Below, one piece after another: positions 35,956 to 44,503 of a DNA stretch of 64,000 nucleotides. Under the pieces are notes generated by a model. It did no database searches. It was not told where the DNA came from and was given only the letters and a program-made list of their open reading frames with translations. Both the position numbers and the translations under genes were made by a program. The stretch covers positions 1 to 64,000 of the forward strand of contig CAMLDW010000002.1 in NCBI GenBank assembly GCA_946479035.1. The letters are read 5' to 3'. Source of the stretch: an uncultured Chthonomonadaceae bacterium (lineage in GTDB: Bacteria; Armatimonadota; Fimbriimonadia; Fimbriimonadales; Fimbriimonadaceae). Each line of letters starts with the position of its first letter. Position 1 is the stretch's first letter.

Positions 35956-37929
35956 TCACATCCTATCCGGCGCTGAGATTCCCAGGAGGTCGAAGGCAGC
36001 GCGCAACGAGGCGCGCGTGGCGATGCAGAGCGCCAGCCGGGCGCGGCTGAGCTCGGGCTGCTCGGGCTGAATGACCCGGCAGGCGTCGTAAAAGTGGTGG
36101 TAGGTGCGGGCGAGCTCGACCGCGTAGGTGGCGAGGCGGTTGACGCCGTAGTCCTCGGCGCACCGCTCGACCTCATAGCCGAGGTCTTGGAGCTTGATGA
36201 TCAGGGCCCTTTCCTTAGGGTGAGTGAGGAGATGGAGTCCGTTCCCTCCCCCTTGGGGGAGGGTTAGGGTGGGAGTGCTAGGGAAGGTGAGCCCCGCTTC
36301 GCGGGCCTTCTCCGCGACGCCGCAGATGCGCGCATGGGCGTACTGCGCGTAGAAAACCGGGTTGTCCTCGGACTGTTTCTCGGCGAGGTCGAGGTCGAAG
36401 TCGAAGGATGTGTCGTGGCTGCGCATCAGGTAGAAAAAGCGCGCGACGTCGCGGCCCGCGCGCTGCTTCTGTTCAGGTGAACCATTTGGTTGGACCTTCT
36501 CGCCGATCTCGTCGATGAGGTCGATCAGCGCGTACACGTTGCCGTCGCGTTTGCGCATGGGCGCGGGCTTGCCGTCCTTGACGAAGCGCACCAGCTGAAA
36601 GATCTGGACGGTCAGCTTCTGCCTAGAAAGCTCGAGGGCGTCGAGGCAGGCCTGCTTCTCCTTGGCGTCCCTCCAGACTATCCTGTCGAGGTCGGAGAAT
36701 TGTTCGGCTTCCTTACGGCCTGGCTCCATGAGGGTCGCGGCGACGACGGCGTGCAGCCGCCCGATGTAGCCGTGGTGGTCGGGCCCGAGCACGGTGATCA
36801 GCTTGTCGGCGCCCGGCGGGCGGTTGAACTTGTCCTTGTGGTAAGCGACGTCGCTGGCGATGTAGGTGAGGCGCCCGTCGCGCCGCCGCAGAACGCGGTC
36901 CATGTCGTCGCCGAACTTGGTGGATCGGAGCCAGAGGGTCTCGTGGACGGTCGCCATATCCCCCTCGCTGGTCATCTCGCGCTTCTCGATCTCGTCATAG
37001 TCGTTCGTCTCTGGGCCGTCGTCGTTCTCCGAGGCCTGTTTCTCTGACTCGACCTCTTCGATCGCCCCTCCTTTGCCGAATCTGAGCTTGTTGCGGCGCT
37101 CGCTGTCGTCCGCTGCGCCCGTCCTGACCAAATGGTCGATCTCGTCGCCGACCGCACCGGAGTCGTGGAGTGACTGCTCGCTGAACCAGGTGTCGAACTC
37201 GACGCCAAACGCGGAAAGGTCGGCCTTCTGCTTCTCAAGCATCAGGTCCTGACTGAGGGAGCGGCAGACCTCGACGGCTAGGCCCTGGGACGCCTTTCGG
37301 GCTCGAATGAGCTCTGCCACTTCGTGGACGTAGTCTCCCTTGTAGCCGTTCGACGGCACTTCGCGCCCCTCCAGGATCGCCTTCACTGACTCGGCGAAGA
37401 GGCGCATCTGCTCGCTGTTCACGCCGTCGTTGATGTAGTACTCGCGGTGGACGGCGTGGCCGGCGGCGGCGAGGACGTTGCAGAGCGCGGAGCCGTACGC
37501 CGCGCCCCTTCCTGACCCGATGGTTATAGGCCCGTTCGGGTTGACGGAGACGAACTCCACGTTGACCGTGAGCGGCCGCTCGGGGCTCAGGCGGAAGAAG
37601 CTGCCGGGGTCCGCCAAGACCGCAGACAGGGCGCGGGAGGTGCAAGCCGGCGAAAGGGTGAGGTTGACGAAGCCCGGCCCTGCGACCTCGGCCCTCTCGA
37701 AGTCGGGGTCCTTAGCAAGCTCGGCGGCCAGCGCCTCGCCGATCTCGCGCGGCTTGAGCCCGGCGGCCTTGGCGGCGGCGAGGGCGAAGTTGCAGGCGAA
37801 GTCCCCGTGCTCGGGCGACTTGGTGTCGCTGATCTCGACCTGGGGATAGTCGGCCTTGGGGAGCCGCCCGCCCGAAACGAGGCGGGCCACGGCCTCCGAG
37901 ACCCTTCCAGCCAGTTCGCGGCGCAGCAA
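35956..37929 (-). CDS. argS: Arginyl-tRNA synthetase with altered HIGH motif and two insertions
   Basis: ArgS charges tRNA-Arg. The N-terminal domain (KADYPQVEISDTKSPEHGDF), catalytic domain and the C-terminal DALR-type anticodon domain (YAVELARTYHHFYDACRVI) are all present. Oddities: the HIGH position (about 135-139) reads NPNGPITIGSGRGAAYG, so both histidines are lost; an acidic insert (about 273-323) interrupts the catalytic domain; and PSTPTLTLPQGGGN (about 548-564) is encoded by a palindromic element. MRKRDGN stands at the KMSKS position. The frame is open to ATG 38148, but those 73 codons use rare codons and look non-coding. I chose TTG 37929, from which 657 residues result; this start is uncertain. 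Confidence 0.85.
   Translation of the reverse strand: MLRRELAGRVSEAVARLVSGGRLPKADYPQVEISDTKSPEHGDFACNFALAAAKAAGLKPREIGEALAAELAKDPDFERAEVAGPGFVNLTLSPACTSRALSAVLADPGSFFRLSPERPLTVNVEFVSVNPNGPITIGSGRGAAYGSALCNVLAAAGHAVHREYYINDGVNSEQMRLFAESVKAILEGREVPSNGYKGDYVHEVAELIRARKASQGLAVEVCRSLSQDLMLEKQKADLSAFGVEFDTWFSEQSLHDSGAVGDEIDHLVRTGAADDSERRNKLRFGKGGAIEEVESEKQASENDDGPETNDYDEIEKREMTSEGDMATVHETLWLRSTKFGDDMDRVLRRRDGRLTYIASDVAYHKDKFNRPPGADKLITVLGPDHHGYIGRLHAVVAATLMEPGRKEAEQFSDLDRIVWRDAKEKQACLDALELSRQKLTVQIFQLVRFVKDGKPAPMRKRDGNVYALIDLIDEIGEKVQPNGSPEQKQRAGRDVARFFYLMRSHDTSFDFDLDLAEKQSEDNPVFYAQYAHARICGVAEKAREAGLTFPSTPTLTLPQGGGNGLHLLTHPKERALIIKLQDLGYEVERCAEDYGVNRLATYAVELARTYHHFYDACRVIQPEQPELSRARLALCIATRASLRAAFDLLGISAPDRM
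36237..36281 (-). repeat. Palindromic element inserted in frame within argS
   Basis: The core CCCTCCCCC-TT-GGGGGAGGG (36244-36263) is a 9-bp inverted repeat, and on the minus strand it is preceded by CCCACCCTAACC. It adds about 14 residues (STPTLTLPQGGGN) to ArgS without breaking the frame. The outline is shared with the intergenic palindrome at 13690-13745. Confidence 0.7.
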
Positions 37930-37987
37930 GACGCTGGGAGGGATACCTGAAACCCTACCGGGTTCCCTTGGCGTCCTAGGTTCAGTT

Positions 37988-38009
37988 CTGGAAAAAACGT
38001 GCTTTCCAG
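37988..38009. repeat. Inverted repeat in the argS-pilB divergent region
   Basis: CTGGAAA (37988-37994) and TTTCCAG (38003-38009) are separated by eight bases. The region 37930-38141 is about 210 bases without a convincing gene; it should hold the divergent promoters, and this repeat could be an operator or a hairpin. Confidence 0.3.
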
Positions 38010-38034
38010 GTATCGGACCGCGTGACTTTGGGAA

Positions 38035-38040
38035 TACAAT
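38035..38040 (+). promoter_or_regulatory. -10-like box upstream of pilB
   Basis: TACAAT, about 100 bases before the pilB start. No good -35 is seen. A 27-codon open frame starting at 38045 lies between it and pilB, but it has no sign of being a gene. Confidence 0.3.
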
Positions 38041-38141
38041 AGCGATGGACCGCTCAACTGGGCCAGGGCTGCCTGGCTTGGAGCGTTTAACGTCGCCACA
38101 GTGGACCTCGGGATTGGCGGCATTGTGAGGATGTGGCTTTG

Positions 38142-39899
38142 ATGGCATTGAAGCGAGTTCCGATGGCGACCTTCCTACTGGAGAAGGGCTACGTCAGCAA
38201 AGATCAGATGGACGAGGCCCTGAACGTCCAGCGGCAGACCAAGAACCCGGACATCGGGCGCATTTTGGTGGACCTAGGTTACGTCGGCGAGCGCGAGGTC
38301 CTACAGGCGCGCGCTCAGGAGGACGGGCACCAGTTCGTAGACCTGGACAACGTCAAGGTCGACGAGTCGGCCGTCAACGTCGTGCCGGAGCGGATCGTCA
38401 AGCTCCACAGCGTCATGCCGATCAAGAAGGAGGGGACGACGATCTGGCTGGCGATGGCCAACCCTTCGGACATCCCTGCGATCGACGACGTGCGTCTGGC
38501 CTCGGGCTGTTTCGTCCGCCCGGCAGTTGCGCTCCCCGGCGCTATCGACGACGCGATCCGTCGCTATTACGGCAGCTCGAACGGGGCGGCCAAGTCGGAG
38601 AAAGAGGAGCTCGCTGCGCCGGTCTCGATGCGCGACTTGCGAGGGGTCATCGCAGCGGCCCAGGTCGGCCGTGACGCGGACATGGTCGGGTCCGACGACG
38701 CTGGCGCGATCGAGCAGATGGCGGAGCAGGCGCCGATCATCAAGCTCGCGAACGCCTTGATCCAGCAGGCGATCACGGACCGCGCCTCGGACATCCACGT
38801 GGAGCCGCAGGAGCGGCACGTGCGCGTGCGGTACCGCATCGACGGCGTGTTGATGGAGGCGATGACGGTCCCCAAGAACCTCGTCGCGCCGCTGATCAGC
38901 CGCTACAAGATCATGTCCGACATGAACATCGCCGAGCGGCGCGTCCCACAGGACGGCCGTATCGAGGTGCGTCACAAGGACCACGAATACGACTTGCGCG
39001 TGAGCGCGATCCCGACGCCCTACGGCGAAAAGATCGTCATGCGGATCCTTGACAAGGGGAACGCCATGGTCGGGCTGGTCAAGCTCGGCTTCCTGCCGGA
39101 GATCATGGCCAAAATCGAAGAGCTGGTGAGCCAGCCGAACGGCATGTTCCTCTCGACGGGCCCGACGGGCTCTGGCAAGACCACCACGCAGTACTCGGTG
39201 CTTCACAAGCTGAACACCATCGGCGTGAACATCATCACGATCGAGGACCCAATCGAGTACCAGCTCGGCGGCATCGCCCAGGTGCAGATCAACAAGAAGG
39301 CGGGCCTTACGTTCGCCACCGGACTCCGCTCGTTCCTGAGGCAGGACCCGGACATCATCATGGTCGGCGAGATGCGCGACCTTGAGACGGCGGAGATCGC
39401 GATCGAGGCGTCGCTGACGGGCCACTTGGTCCTCTCCACGCTGCACACGAACGACGCGCCTTCGGCGACGATCCGTATGATCGACATGGGCGTAGAGCCG
39501 TACCTGATCTCGGCGACGGTCATCGGCATCCTGGCGCAGAGGCTCGGCCGCAAGGTCGACCAAGAGCACAGGGAGGCCTACGAAGTGCCGGCGATCGACC
39601 TGCGGCGCTTCGGCTTCGCGGTCAAGGACCCCGACGAGAAGGTGACGCTCTACCGCGGCATTCCGCACGACAACAACCGCATGACGGGCTACCGAGGCCG
39701 TACGGGGTTCCACGAGCTGATGGTGATGAACCAGGAGATCGCGGAGATGGTCGTGCGCCGGGCGCCGGTCGCGGACGTCAAGGCCGCTGCGAAGGCCAAC
39801 GGCATGAAGGAGCTGCGCGAGGACGGCCTTGAAAAGGTCCTTGCGGGCATCACGGACCCGCAGGAAGTCATGCGCGTCGTCTTCACTGCCGGCTATTGA
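38142..39899 (+). CDS. pilB: Type IV pilus extension ATPase PilB/GspE
   Basis: From ATG 38142 the product has 585 residues. The N-terminal MshEN-type domain (ATFLLEKGYVSKDQMDEALN, DIGRILVDLGYVGEREV) binds c-di-GMP in related proteins, which may be how this pilus is regulated. The core has ASDIHVEPQERHVRVRYRID, Walker A GPTGSGKTTT, the Asp box IEDPIEYQLGGIAQVQIN, Walker B IIMVGEMRDLETAEIAIEA, and the His box TGHLVLSTLHTNDAPSA. A zinc-type Cys pair found in many PilB proteins is not seen. Alternative starts are GTG 38133 and ATG 38163. It powers assembly at the inner membrane with PilC. Confidence 0.93.
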   Translation: MALKRVPMATFLLEKGYVSKDQMDEALNVQRQTKNPDIGRILVDLGYVGEREVLQARAQEDGHQFVDLDNVKVDESAVNVVPERIVKLHSVMPIKKEGTTIWLAMANPSDIPAIDDVRLASGCFVRPAVALPGAIDDAIRRYYGSSNGAAKSEKEELAAPVSMRDLRGVIAAAQVGRDADMVGSDDAGAIEQMAEQAPIIKLANALIQQAITDRASDIHVEPQERHVRVRYRIDGVLMEAMTVPKNLVAPLISRYKIMSDMNIAERRVPQDGRIEVRHKDHEYDLRVSAIPTPYGEKIVMRILDKGNAMVGLVKLGFLPEIMAKIEELVSQPNGMFLSTGPTGSGKTTTQYSVLHKLNTIGVNIITIEDPIEYQLGGIAQVQINKKAGLTFATGLRSFLRQDPDIIMVGEMRDLETAEIAIEASLTGHLVLSTLHTNDAPSATIRMIDMGVEPYLISATVIGILAQRLGRKVDQEHREAYEVPAIDLRRFGFAVKDPDEKVTLYRGIPHDNNRMTGYRGRTGFHELMVMNQEIAEMVVRRAPVADVKAAAKANGMKELREDGLEKVLAGITDPQEVMRVVFTAGY

Positions 39900-39924
39900 G
39901 GGAGTTTTACCGCCAAGGAAAAGA

Positions 39925-41139
39925 ATGGAAAACGAGAAACCGATCACGCAAGCACCGCCGGTGACGCCGCCGCCCCAGGCTGCCGCAGCGCCGCCGATGA
40001 TCGAAGGGGGAGGGACCGGAAAGCCGAAGACCCTCGAGGACCTGCACATCGACGAGCTTCTGCACGTCGTCGTAGACCGGAACTGCTCCGACCTGCACAT
40101 CTGTGCGGACTGCGAGCCGGTCATCCGCGAGGACGGCCAGCTCAAGCGGCTCAACTACGAGAAGTTCACGCCGCAGCAGTCGCAGCGGATGATGTACGAG
40201 ATCATCGCCGACGACCAGATCCACCGGTTCGAGACGACGCTCGAGCTCGACTTCTCCTACCAGCTCCCGCGCCGTGCGCGCTTCCGCGTGAACATGTACC
40301 GCGACCGCGGCGCGATCGCAGGCGCGTTCCGGCTGATCTCCAACCGAATCCCGACGGTGCGCGAGCTTAACTTGCCGCCGATCATGGAGCAGCTCTCGGA
40401 CAGGCCGCGCGGCCTGGTGCTGGTCACGGGCCCGACCGGCTCGGGCAAGTCGACCTCGCTCGCGGCAATGGTCGACTACATCAACTCCAGCAAGGCGGTC
40501 CACATCATCACGATCGAAGACCCGATCGAGTACCTGCACACGCACAAGCAGAGCGTGATCAACCAGCGCGAGCTGGGCGGCGACACGAAGGCGTTCTCGA
40601 ACGCCCTGCGCGCGTGCCTGCGCGAAGACCCGGACGTCATCCTCGTCGGTGAGATGCGCGACACGGAAACGATCGCCCTGGCGATCACCGCGGCTGAAAC
40701 GGGCCACTTGGTCTTTGCGACGCTGCACACGAACAACGCAGCGGAGTCGATCGACCGCATCATCGACGTGTTCCCTCCAGGTCAGCAGGAGCAGATCCGC
40801 GTGCAGCTCTCGAACAACGTCGTCGCGATCTGCGCGCAGCAGCTGCTTCCGCGGGCCTCGGGCCCTGGGCGCATCCCGGCGAACGAGATCATGGTGGCCA
40901 CCCCGGCCGTCCGCAACCTGATCCGTGAGAACAAGACGCACCAGATCCCGTCCATTATTCAGACGAGCGCTGCGCACGGCATGCTGAGCATGGACCAGTG
41001 CCTGCGCGACCTTTACATGAAGGGCATCATCACCTTGGAAGAGGCGATGCTGCGGTGCATGAACCAAGAAGAACTGAAGAAAATGATCAATCTAGGGGGA
41101 GTAGCCGGAGCACAGTCCGCGCCTCCACCAAGGAGATAA
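39925..41139 (+). CDS. pilT: Type IV pilus retraction ATPase PilT
   Basis: From ATG 39925 the protein has 404 residues. A proline-rich leader of about 35 residues (PITQAPPVTPPPQAAAAPPM) precedes the standard PilT fold: CSDLHICADCEPVIREDGQL, Walker A GPTGSGKST, the Asp box TIEDPIEYLHTHKQSVINQR, Walker B DPDVILVGEMRDTETIALAI, and the His box ETGHLVFATLHTNNAAESID. The C-terminal AIRNLIRE-type segment reads PAVRNLIRENKTHQIPSIIQ. It depolymerises pili and drives twitching and DNA uptake, which fits the presence of comM in the window. Confidence 0.95.
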   Translation: MENEKPITQAPPVTPPPQAAAAPPMIEGGGTGKPKTLEDLHIDELLHVVVDRNCSDLHICADCEPVIREDGQLKRLNYEKFTPQQSQRMMYEIIADDQIHRFETTLELDFSYQLPRRARFRVNMYRDRGAIAGAFRLISNRIPTVRELNLPPIMEQLSDRPRGLVLVTGPTGSGKSTSLAAMVDYINSSKAVHIITIEDPIEYLHTHKQSVINQRELGGDTKAFSNALRACLREDPDVILVGEMRDTETIALAITAAETGHLVFATLHTNNAAESIDRIIDVFPPGQQEQIRVQLSNNVVAICAQQLLPRASGPGRIPANEIMVATPAVRNLIRENKTHQIPSIIQTSAAHGMLSMDQCLRDLYMKGIITLEEAMLRCMNQEELKKMINLGGVAGAQSAPPPRR

Positions 41140-41142
41140 CGC

Positions 41143-42378
41143 ATGCCGATCTACAGTTACACATACAAGGATCCAAACGGCGCCCTCCAAAAGGGGACGA
41201 CGGAGGCCGAGAGCGAAGACAAGCTGCGGTCTCGGTTTGAAGAGCAAGGCCTCGACGTCGTCGAGGTAACGATGATCAAGAAGCGCGGAGCACTGCGCTC
41301 GCGCGGCTACGGCAAGGTAAGGCTGACGCACCTTTCGGTGTTCTGCCGGCAGTTCTCGACGATGGTGGACGCTGGCGTCTCGCTCGTGCGCTGCCTGGAC
41401 GTGCTCTCTCGTCAGACGCAGGACTCACGTCTGAAGAAGGTCCTCTTCGACATCGGCGAGCGGGTGGAGGGAGGCGAGAGCCTGTCGCGTGCGATGCAGC
41501 GCCACCCTCGGACCTTCAGCAACCTGTTCATCGGTCTGATCCGCGCGGGCGAGGTCGGAGGCGTCTTGGAAGAGTCGCTGCAACGGCTCTCGTCGTTCCT
41601 TGAAAAGGACGTCGCACTTCGGCGCAAAGTCAAGGCTGCCCTGACTTACCCGATTCTGGTCATGGTTTTCGCGACGATTATCGTCGGCTTCCTGGTCACG
41701 TACATCGTGCCCGAGTTCGCCAAGTTGTTCAAGGACATAGGCCTGAAAGAGGACGACTTCCCGCAGATGACGAAGTTCCTGATCGACCTTTCTTACAACC
41801 TGAGGAACAACTGGATCGTCATCGCCATCAGCGTGATCACGGTGATCGTGGCATGGCGGCTCTTCGTGGGAACGCGGTTCGGGCGTCGGGTCGCGGACCG
41901 GATCAAGCTCTACATCCCTGTGTTCGGAAAGCTCCACCACAAGGTGTGCATGGCGCGGTTCAGCCGGACGATGGGCACTCTGCTAACGTCGGGCGTGCCG
42001 ATCTTGCAGGCGATGGAGACCGTCTCTGGGGTCGTGGGCAACTCGATCATGGCGGACGCCGTGCTCGACGCGCGCGCCAGGATTAGGGAAGGCGACCGGA
42101 TCGGCGACCCGCTCGAGGCGTCGAAGATGTTCCCACCGATGGTGGTGCACATGATCGGCGTCGGAGAAGAGTCGGGATCGCTTGACTTCATGCTGCAAAA
42201 GATCGCGGACTTCTACGAGGCGGAGGTCGAGGCTACGCTGCAGTCGTTGACGGCTGCGCTTGAGCCAATCCTGATCGTCATGCTCGGGTTTGTGGTCGGA
42301 TTCATCGTGATCGCGATGTTCCTGCCGCTGATCAAGGTGATCGAACAACTGTCGTCCGGCGGTTTCGCCGACACATAG
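41143..42378 (+). CDS. pilC: Type IV pilus inner-membrane platform protein PilC/GspF
   Basis: The 411-residue protein has two GspF domains with three membrane helices. Landmarks are MPIYSYTYKDPNGALQKGTT at the start, LSVFCRQFSTMVDAGVSLVR, SLSRAMQRHPRTFSNLFIGL and IRAGEVGGVLEESLQRLSSF. The second domain repeats these as MARFSRTMGTLLTSGVPILQ and MVVHMIGVGEESGSLDFMLQ, ending in ALEPILIVMLGFVVGFIVIA. It is the platform through which PilB and PilT act. It lies three bases after pilT. Confidence 0.95.
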   Translation: MPIYSYTYKDPNGALQKGTTEAESEDKLRSRFEEQGLDVVEVTMIKKRGALRSRGYGKVRLTHLSVFCRQFSTMVDAGVSLVRCLDVLSRQTQDSRLKKVLFDIGERVEGGESLSRAMQRHPRTFSNLFIGLIRAGEVGGVLEESLQRLSSFLEKDVALRRKVKAALTYPILVMVFATIIVGFLVTYIVPEFAKLFKDIGLKEDDFPQMTKFLIDLSYNLRNNWIVIAISVITVIVAWRLFVGTRFGRRVADRIKLYIPVFGKLHHKVCMARFSRTMGTLLTSGVPILQAMETVSGVVGNSIMADAVLDARARIREGDRIGDPLEASKMFPPMVVHMIGVGEESGSLDFMLQKIADFYEAEVEATLQSLTAALEPILIVMLGFVVGFIVIAMFLPLIKVIEQLSSGGFADT

Positions 42379-42403
42379 GCGCAGCAGTTCACGGACTGCA
42401 AGG

Positions 42404-42426
42404 GCCCGGCGGCAGTGCCGCCGGGC
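42404..42426 (+). terminator. Strong hairpin between pilC and pilD
   Basis: A perfect 10-bp stem GCCCGGCGGC/GCCGCCGGGC closes an AGT loop, 25 bases after the pilC stop. There is no T-run, so it may stabilise the upstream mRNA 3' end or attenuate readthrough rather than stop transcription fully. Confidence 0.5.
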
Positions 42427-42444
42427 TCGACTCCTTAAGCCCTG

Positions 42445-43548
42445 GTGCGGTACCTTAAGGAGCGCGGTCTCACGACCCCAGGGACGGGACAAGTGTTTCC
42501 AGCATGGACATGGATCGTCGGGTTCTGGATCGGAGCCGCCGTCGGCAGCTTCCTCAACGTCGTCATCTACCGAATGCCGCGCGGGCTCTCGGTCAATAAC
42601 CCGCGGAACAGCTTCTGCCCCTCCTGCAAGGCTCGCCTAACCGCGCTCGACCTCGTGCCTCTCCTGAGCTGGCTCGTTCTGCGCGGGAGGTGCAGGCACT
42701 GCAAGGCCAAGGTCTCCTCCCGTTATTTCGTAGTCGAGCTCATCAACGCCGCCCTCTGGTCGGTCGTCTGGTACCAGAAGTTCGTGCTCGAGAGCGACCC
42801 CATAGCCAAAGGGCACCTGACGGCCGAGGTCGCCACTGCCATGGCGGTAGCCCACATGCTCTTCGCCTCCGCGCTGGTCGTAGCGATCTTCACGGACCTG
42901 GCGCACTACATCATCCCGGACCAGGTCAACGCCTTCATGCTGTTCGTCGGCCTCGGGCTCAACGTCGCCCTGATCGTGATGGGCTCGCCGAGAGCGTGGG
43001 CCTGGGGGATTCCGAGCTCGGTGGCCGGAGCTCTGCTTGGGTGGGGGGCTATGTGGGGGATAGCGGTCCTCGGCCGACTGGCGTTCCAGAAGGACGCGAT
43101 GGGGCACGGGGACATCAAGATGGCGCGGGGGATAGGCTCGGTTCTGATGCCGATCGCCGCCCTGATGAGCTTCGCCGTTGCGGTCGTGCTGGGGGCTGTT
43201 TTAGGGATCGTTATAGCGGTCGTCCGGAACATCCAGGCTAAGAACCGCCCGGCACCGCGGGCCGACGAGGGCCCCATGGAGCCCGAGTCTATAGGCTCGC
43301 TGTTCAAGTGCGGGCTGGGGTACCTGCTCTGTCTGGACGTGGTCGGCCTGGCCCTGCCCAAGTTCTACGAGAGCTGGTTCGGCGAGAACCCGTATTCGGT
43401 CGAGGAGTTCGAGGAGGAGCCTGTAGTAGAATTGACCATGATTCCGTTCGGGCCGTACCTGGCGGCCGGGGCGCTCGTGGCCCTGCTCGCCAACGGCTGG
43501 CTCATGGGTTTGTGGACCACCTATGCGAAAAACATGGGTTTGGGCTAG
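42445..43548 (+). CDS. pilD: Prepilin leader peptidase/methyltransferase PilD
   Basis: The 367-residue membrane protein cleaves and N-methylates prepilins. It has the opening helix WTWIVGFWIGAAVGSFLNVV, the zinc-binding Cys58, Cys61, Cys83 and Cys86 of the methyltransferase domain, and two catalytic aspartates: Asp151 in DLAHYIIPDQVNAFM and Asp223 in MGHGDIKMARG, the family GxGD motif. The C-terminal third is longer than usual and includes two extra hydrophobic helices. Start: GTG 42445; GTG 42493, just before the first helix, is an alternative. It processes the pseudopilins encoded directly downstream. Confidence 0.93.
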   Translation: MRYLKERGLTTPGTGQVFPAWTWIVGFWIGAAVGSFLNVVIYRMPRGLSVNNPRNSFCPSCKARLTALDLVPLLSWLVLRGRCRHCKAKVSSRYFVVELINAALWSVVWYQKFVLESDPIAKGHLTAEVATAMAVAHMLFASALVVAIFTDLAHYIIPDQVNAFMLFVGLGLNVALIVMGSPRAWAWGIPSSVAGALLGWGAMWGIAVLGRLAFQKDAMGHGDIKMARGIGSVLMPIAALMSFAVAVVLGAVLGIVIAVVRNIQAKNRPAPRADEGPMEPESIGSLFKCGLGYLLCLDVVGLALPKFYESWFGENPYSVEEFEEEPVVELTMIPFGPYLAAGALVALLANGWLMGLWTTYAKNMGLG

Positions 43549-43570
43549 ACCGACGGGAACACTCTTGGGC

Positions 43571-43594
43571 GTGCCGGAGTCAAAAATCCGGCAC
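43571..43594 (+). terminator. Hairpin before the prepilin gene
   Basis: GTGCCGGA (43571-43578) pairs with TCCGGCAC (43587-43594) around GTCAAAAA. It lies in the 56-base gap between pilD and the first prepilin gene, just ahead of that start. It may set different levels of pilD and pilin mRNA. Confidence 0.45.
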
Positions 43595-43604
43595 TGGAGC
43601 GACT

Positions 43605-44459
43605 ATGAGACGAGTGTCGGGCTTTACCCTGATCGAACTGCTTACCGTCATCGCGATCATCGCGATTCTTACGGCCATCATCTTCCCAGCTTACGCGCGG
43701 GCCAAGGACAGTGCCTTTCGGAGCGGCGACATGTCTCGGATGAACCAACTCCGGACGGCGCTGCAGCTCTACTACGTGGACCAGGGCGCATACCCGCCTC
43801 AGCTCCTGGGTTACGTGACGTTGTACACCTCAGGCCCGAACATGGGCCAGGTGATCCCAGCAAACCAGCTCCAGAGCTACCTGTTCCCTAAGCGGGTCGC
43901 CGCGTTCTCAGCCTTCCAGCCAGCTTACGACCGCGCGACGATGCTCGACACGACGAAAGCGGTGTACCCGAACGAGGATCCGAGTGCGGTCGGTACCAGC
44001 CCGATCGGCGACCTGAACGGTGACGGTCTTACGGACAACGCGGACGACACGCTCGGCTCTCGCCAAGCGTTCGGCCCTGGCGACGGCAACGTGTGCCTAG
44101 GCGGAGGGGTCGGCTGCCCGGCAGCACAGGAGGCGCAGTTCTACAAAGCGAGCGGCTACGACGTCGAAGAGGTCAGGGTTCCCGGCGGCGGCACGAGGTT
44201 TGAGCTGCACTACACGCTCTTTTGGACGAACTGGGGACTCACGACTGGCGGCTCGGCCGACGACCCGCGGCAGCTCGGCTACTCTAGCCCGCCGGACAAC
44301 ACGATCGTGAGCTGGAACGCGCTCTTCCGAAGCTATGACGGCACGGGTGCGCCTCTGCACCAGAACCGCGACATCGTGCTTTTCCTGGGCGGATCGGCCA
44401 AGCCGGCCGACTCGGGCGGGCTCTTCGACAACTCCTGGAGATACCAGCTCAACCCGTGA
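43605..44459 (+). CDS. Type IV pilin/GspG-like prepilin
   Basis: The 284-residue product starts MRRVSGFTLIELLTVIAIIA: a short basic leader, the Gly-Phe cleavage site, Glu at +5 and a hydrophobic helix. PilD should cleave after Gly6 and methylate Phe. The globular part includes SRMNQLRTALQLYYVDQGAY, typical of GspG/major pseudopilins. DLNGDGLTDNADDTLG is a calcium-loop-like DxNxDG segment, and the pair of cysteines in NVCLGGGVGCP could form a disulfide. Four following genes in the same direction also encode exported, pilus-type or surface proteins. The same frame is open upstream, but the leader sets the start. Confidence 0.9.
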   Translation: MRRVSGFTLIELLTVIAIIAILTAIIFPAYARAKDSAFRSGDMSRMNQLRTALQLYYVDQGAYPPQLLGYVTLYTSGPNMGQVIPANQLQSYLFPKRVAAFSAFQPAYDRATMLDTTKAVYPNEDPSAVGTSPIGDLNGDGLTDNADDTLGSRQAFGPGDGNVCLGGGVGCPAAQEAQFYKASGYDVEEVRVPGGGTRFELHYTLFWTNWGLTTGGSADDPRQLGYSSPPDNTIVSWNALFRSYDGTGAPLHQNRDIVLFLGGSAKPADSGGLFDNSWRYQLNP

Positions 44460-44503
44460 CCCGGCGGCCTCCGCGCCATAGACCGATCGGAGGAACGAAG
44501 CAT

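Noticed and set aside
37930..38148. N-terminal extension of ArgS up to ATG 38148
   Set aside because: The 73 codons use codons rare in this genome, resemble no ArgS and overlap the region expected to hold pilB promoter signals.
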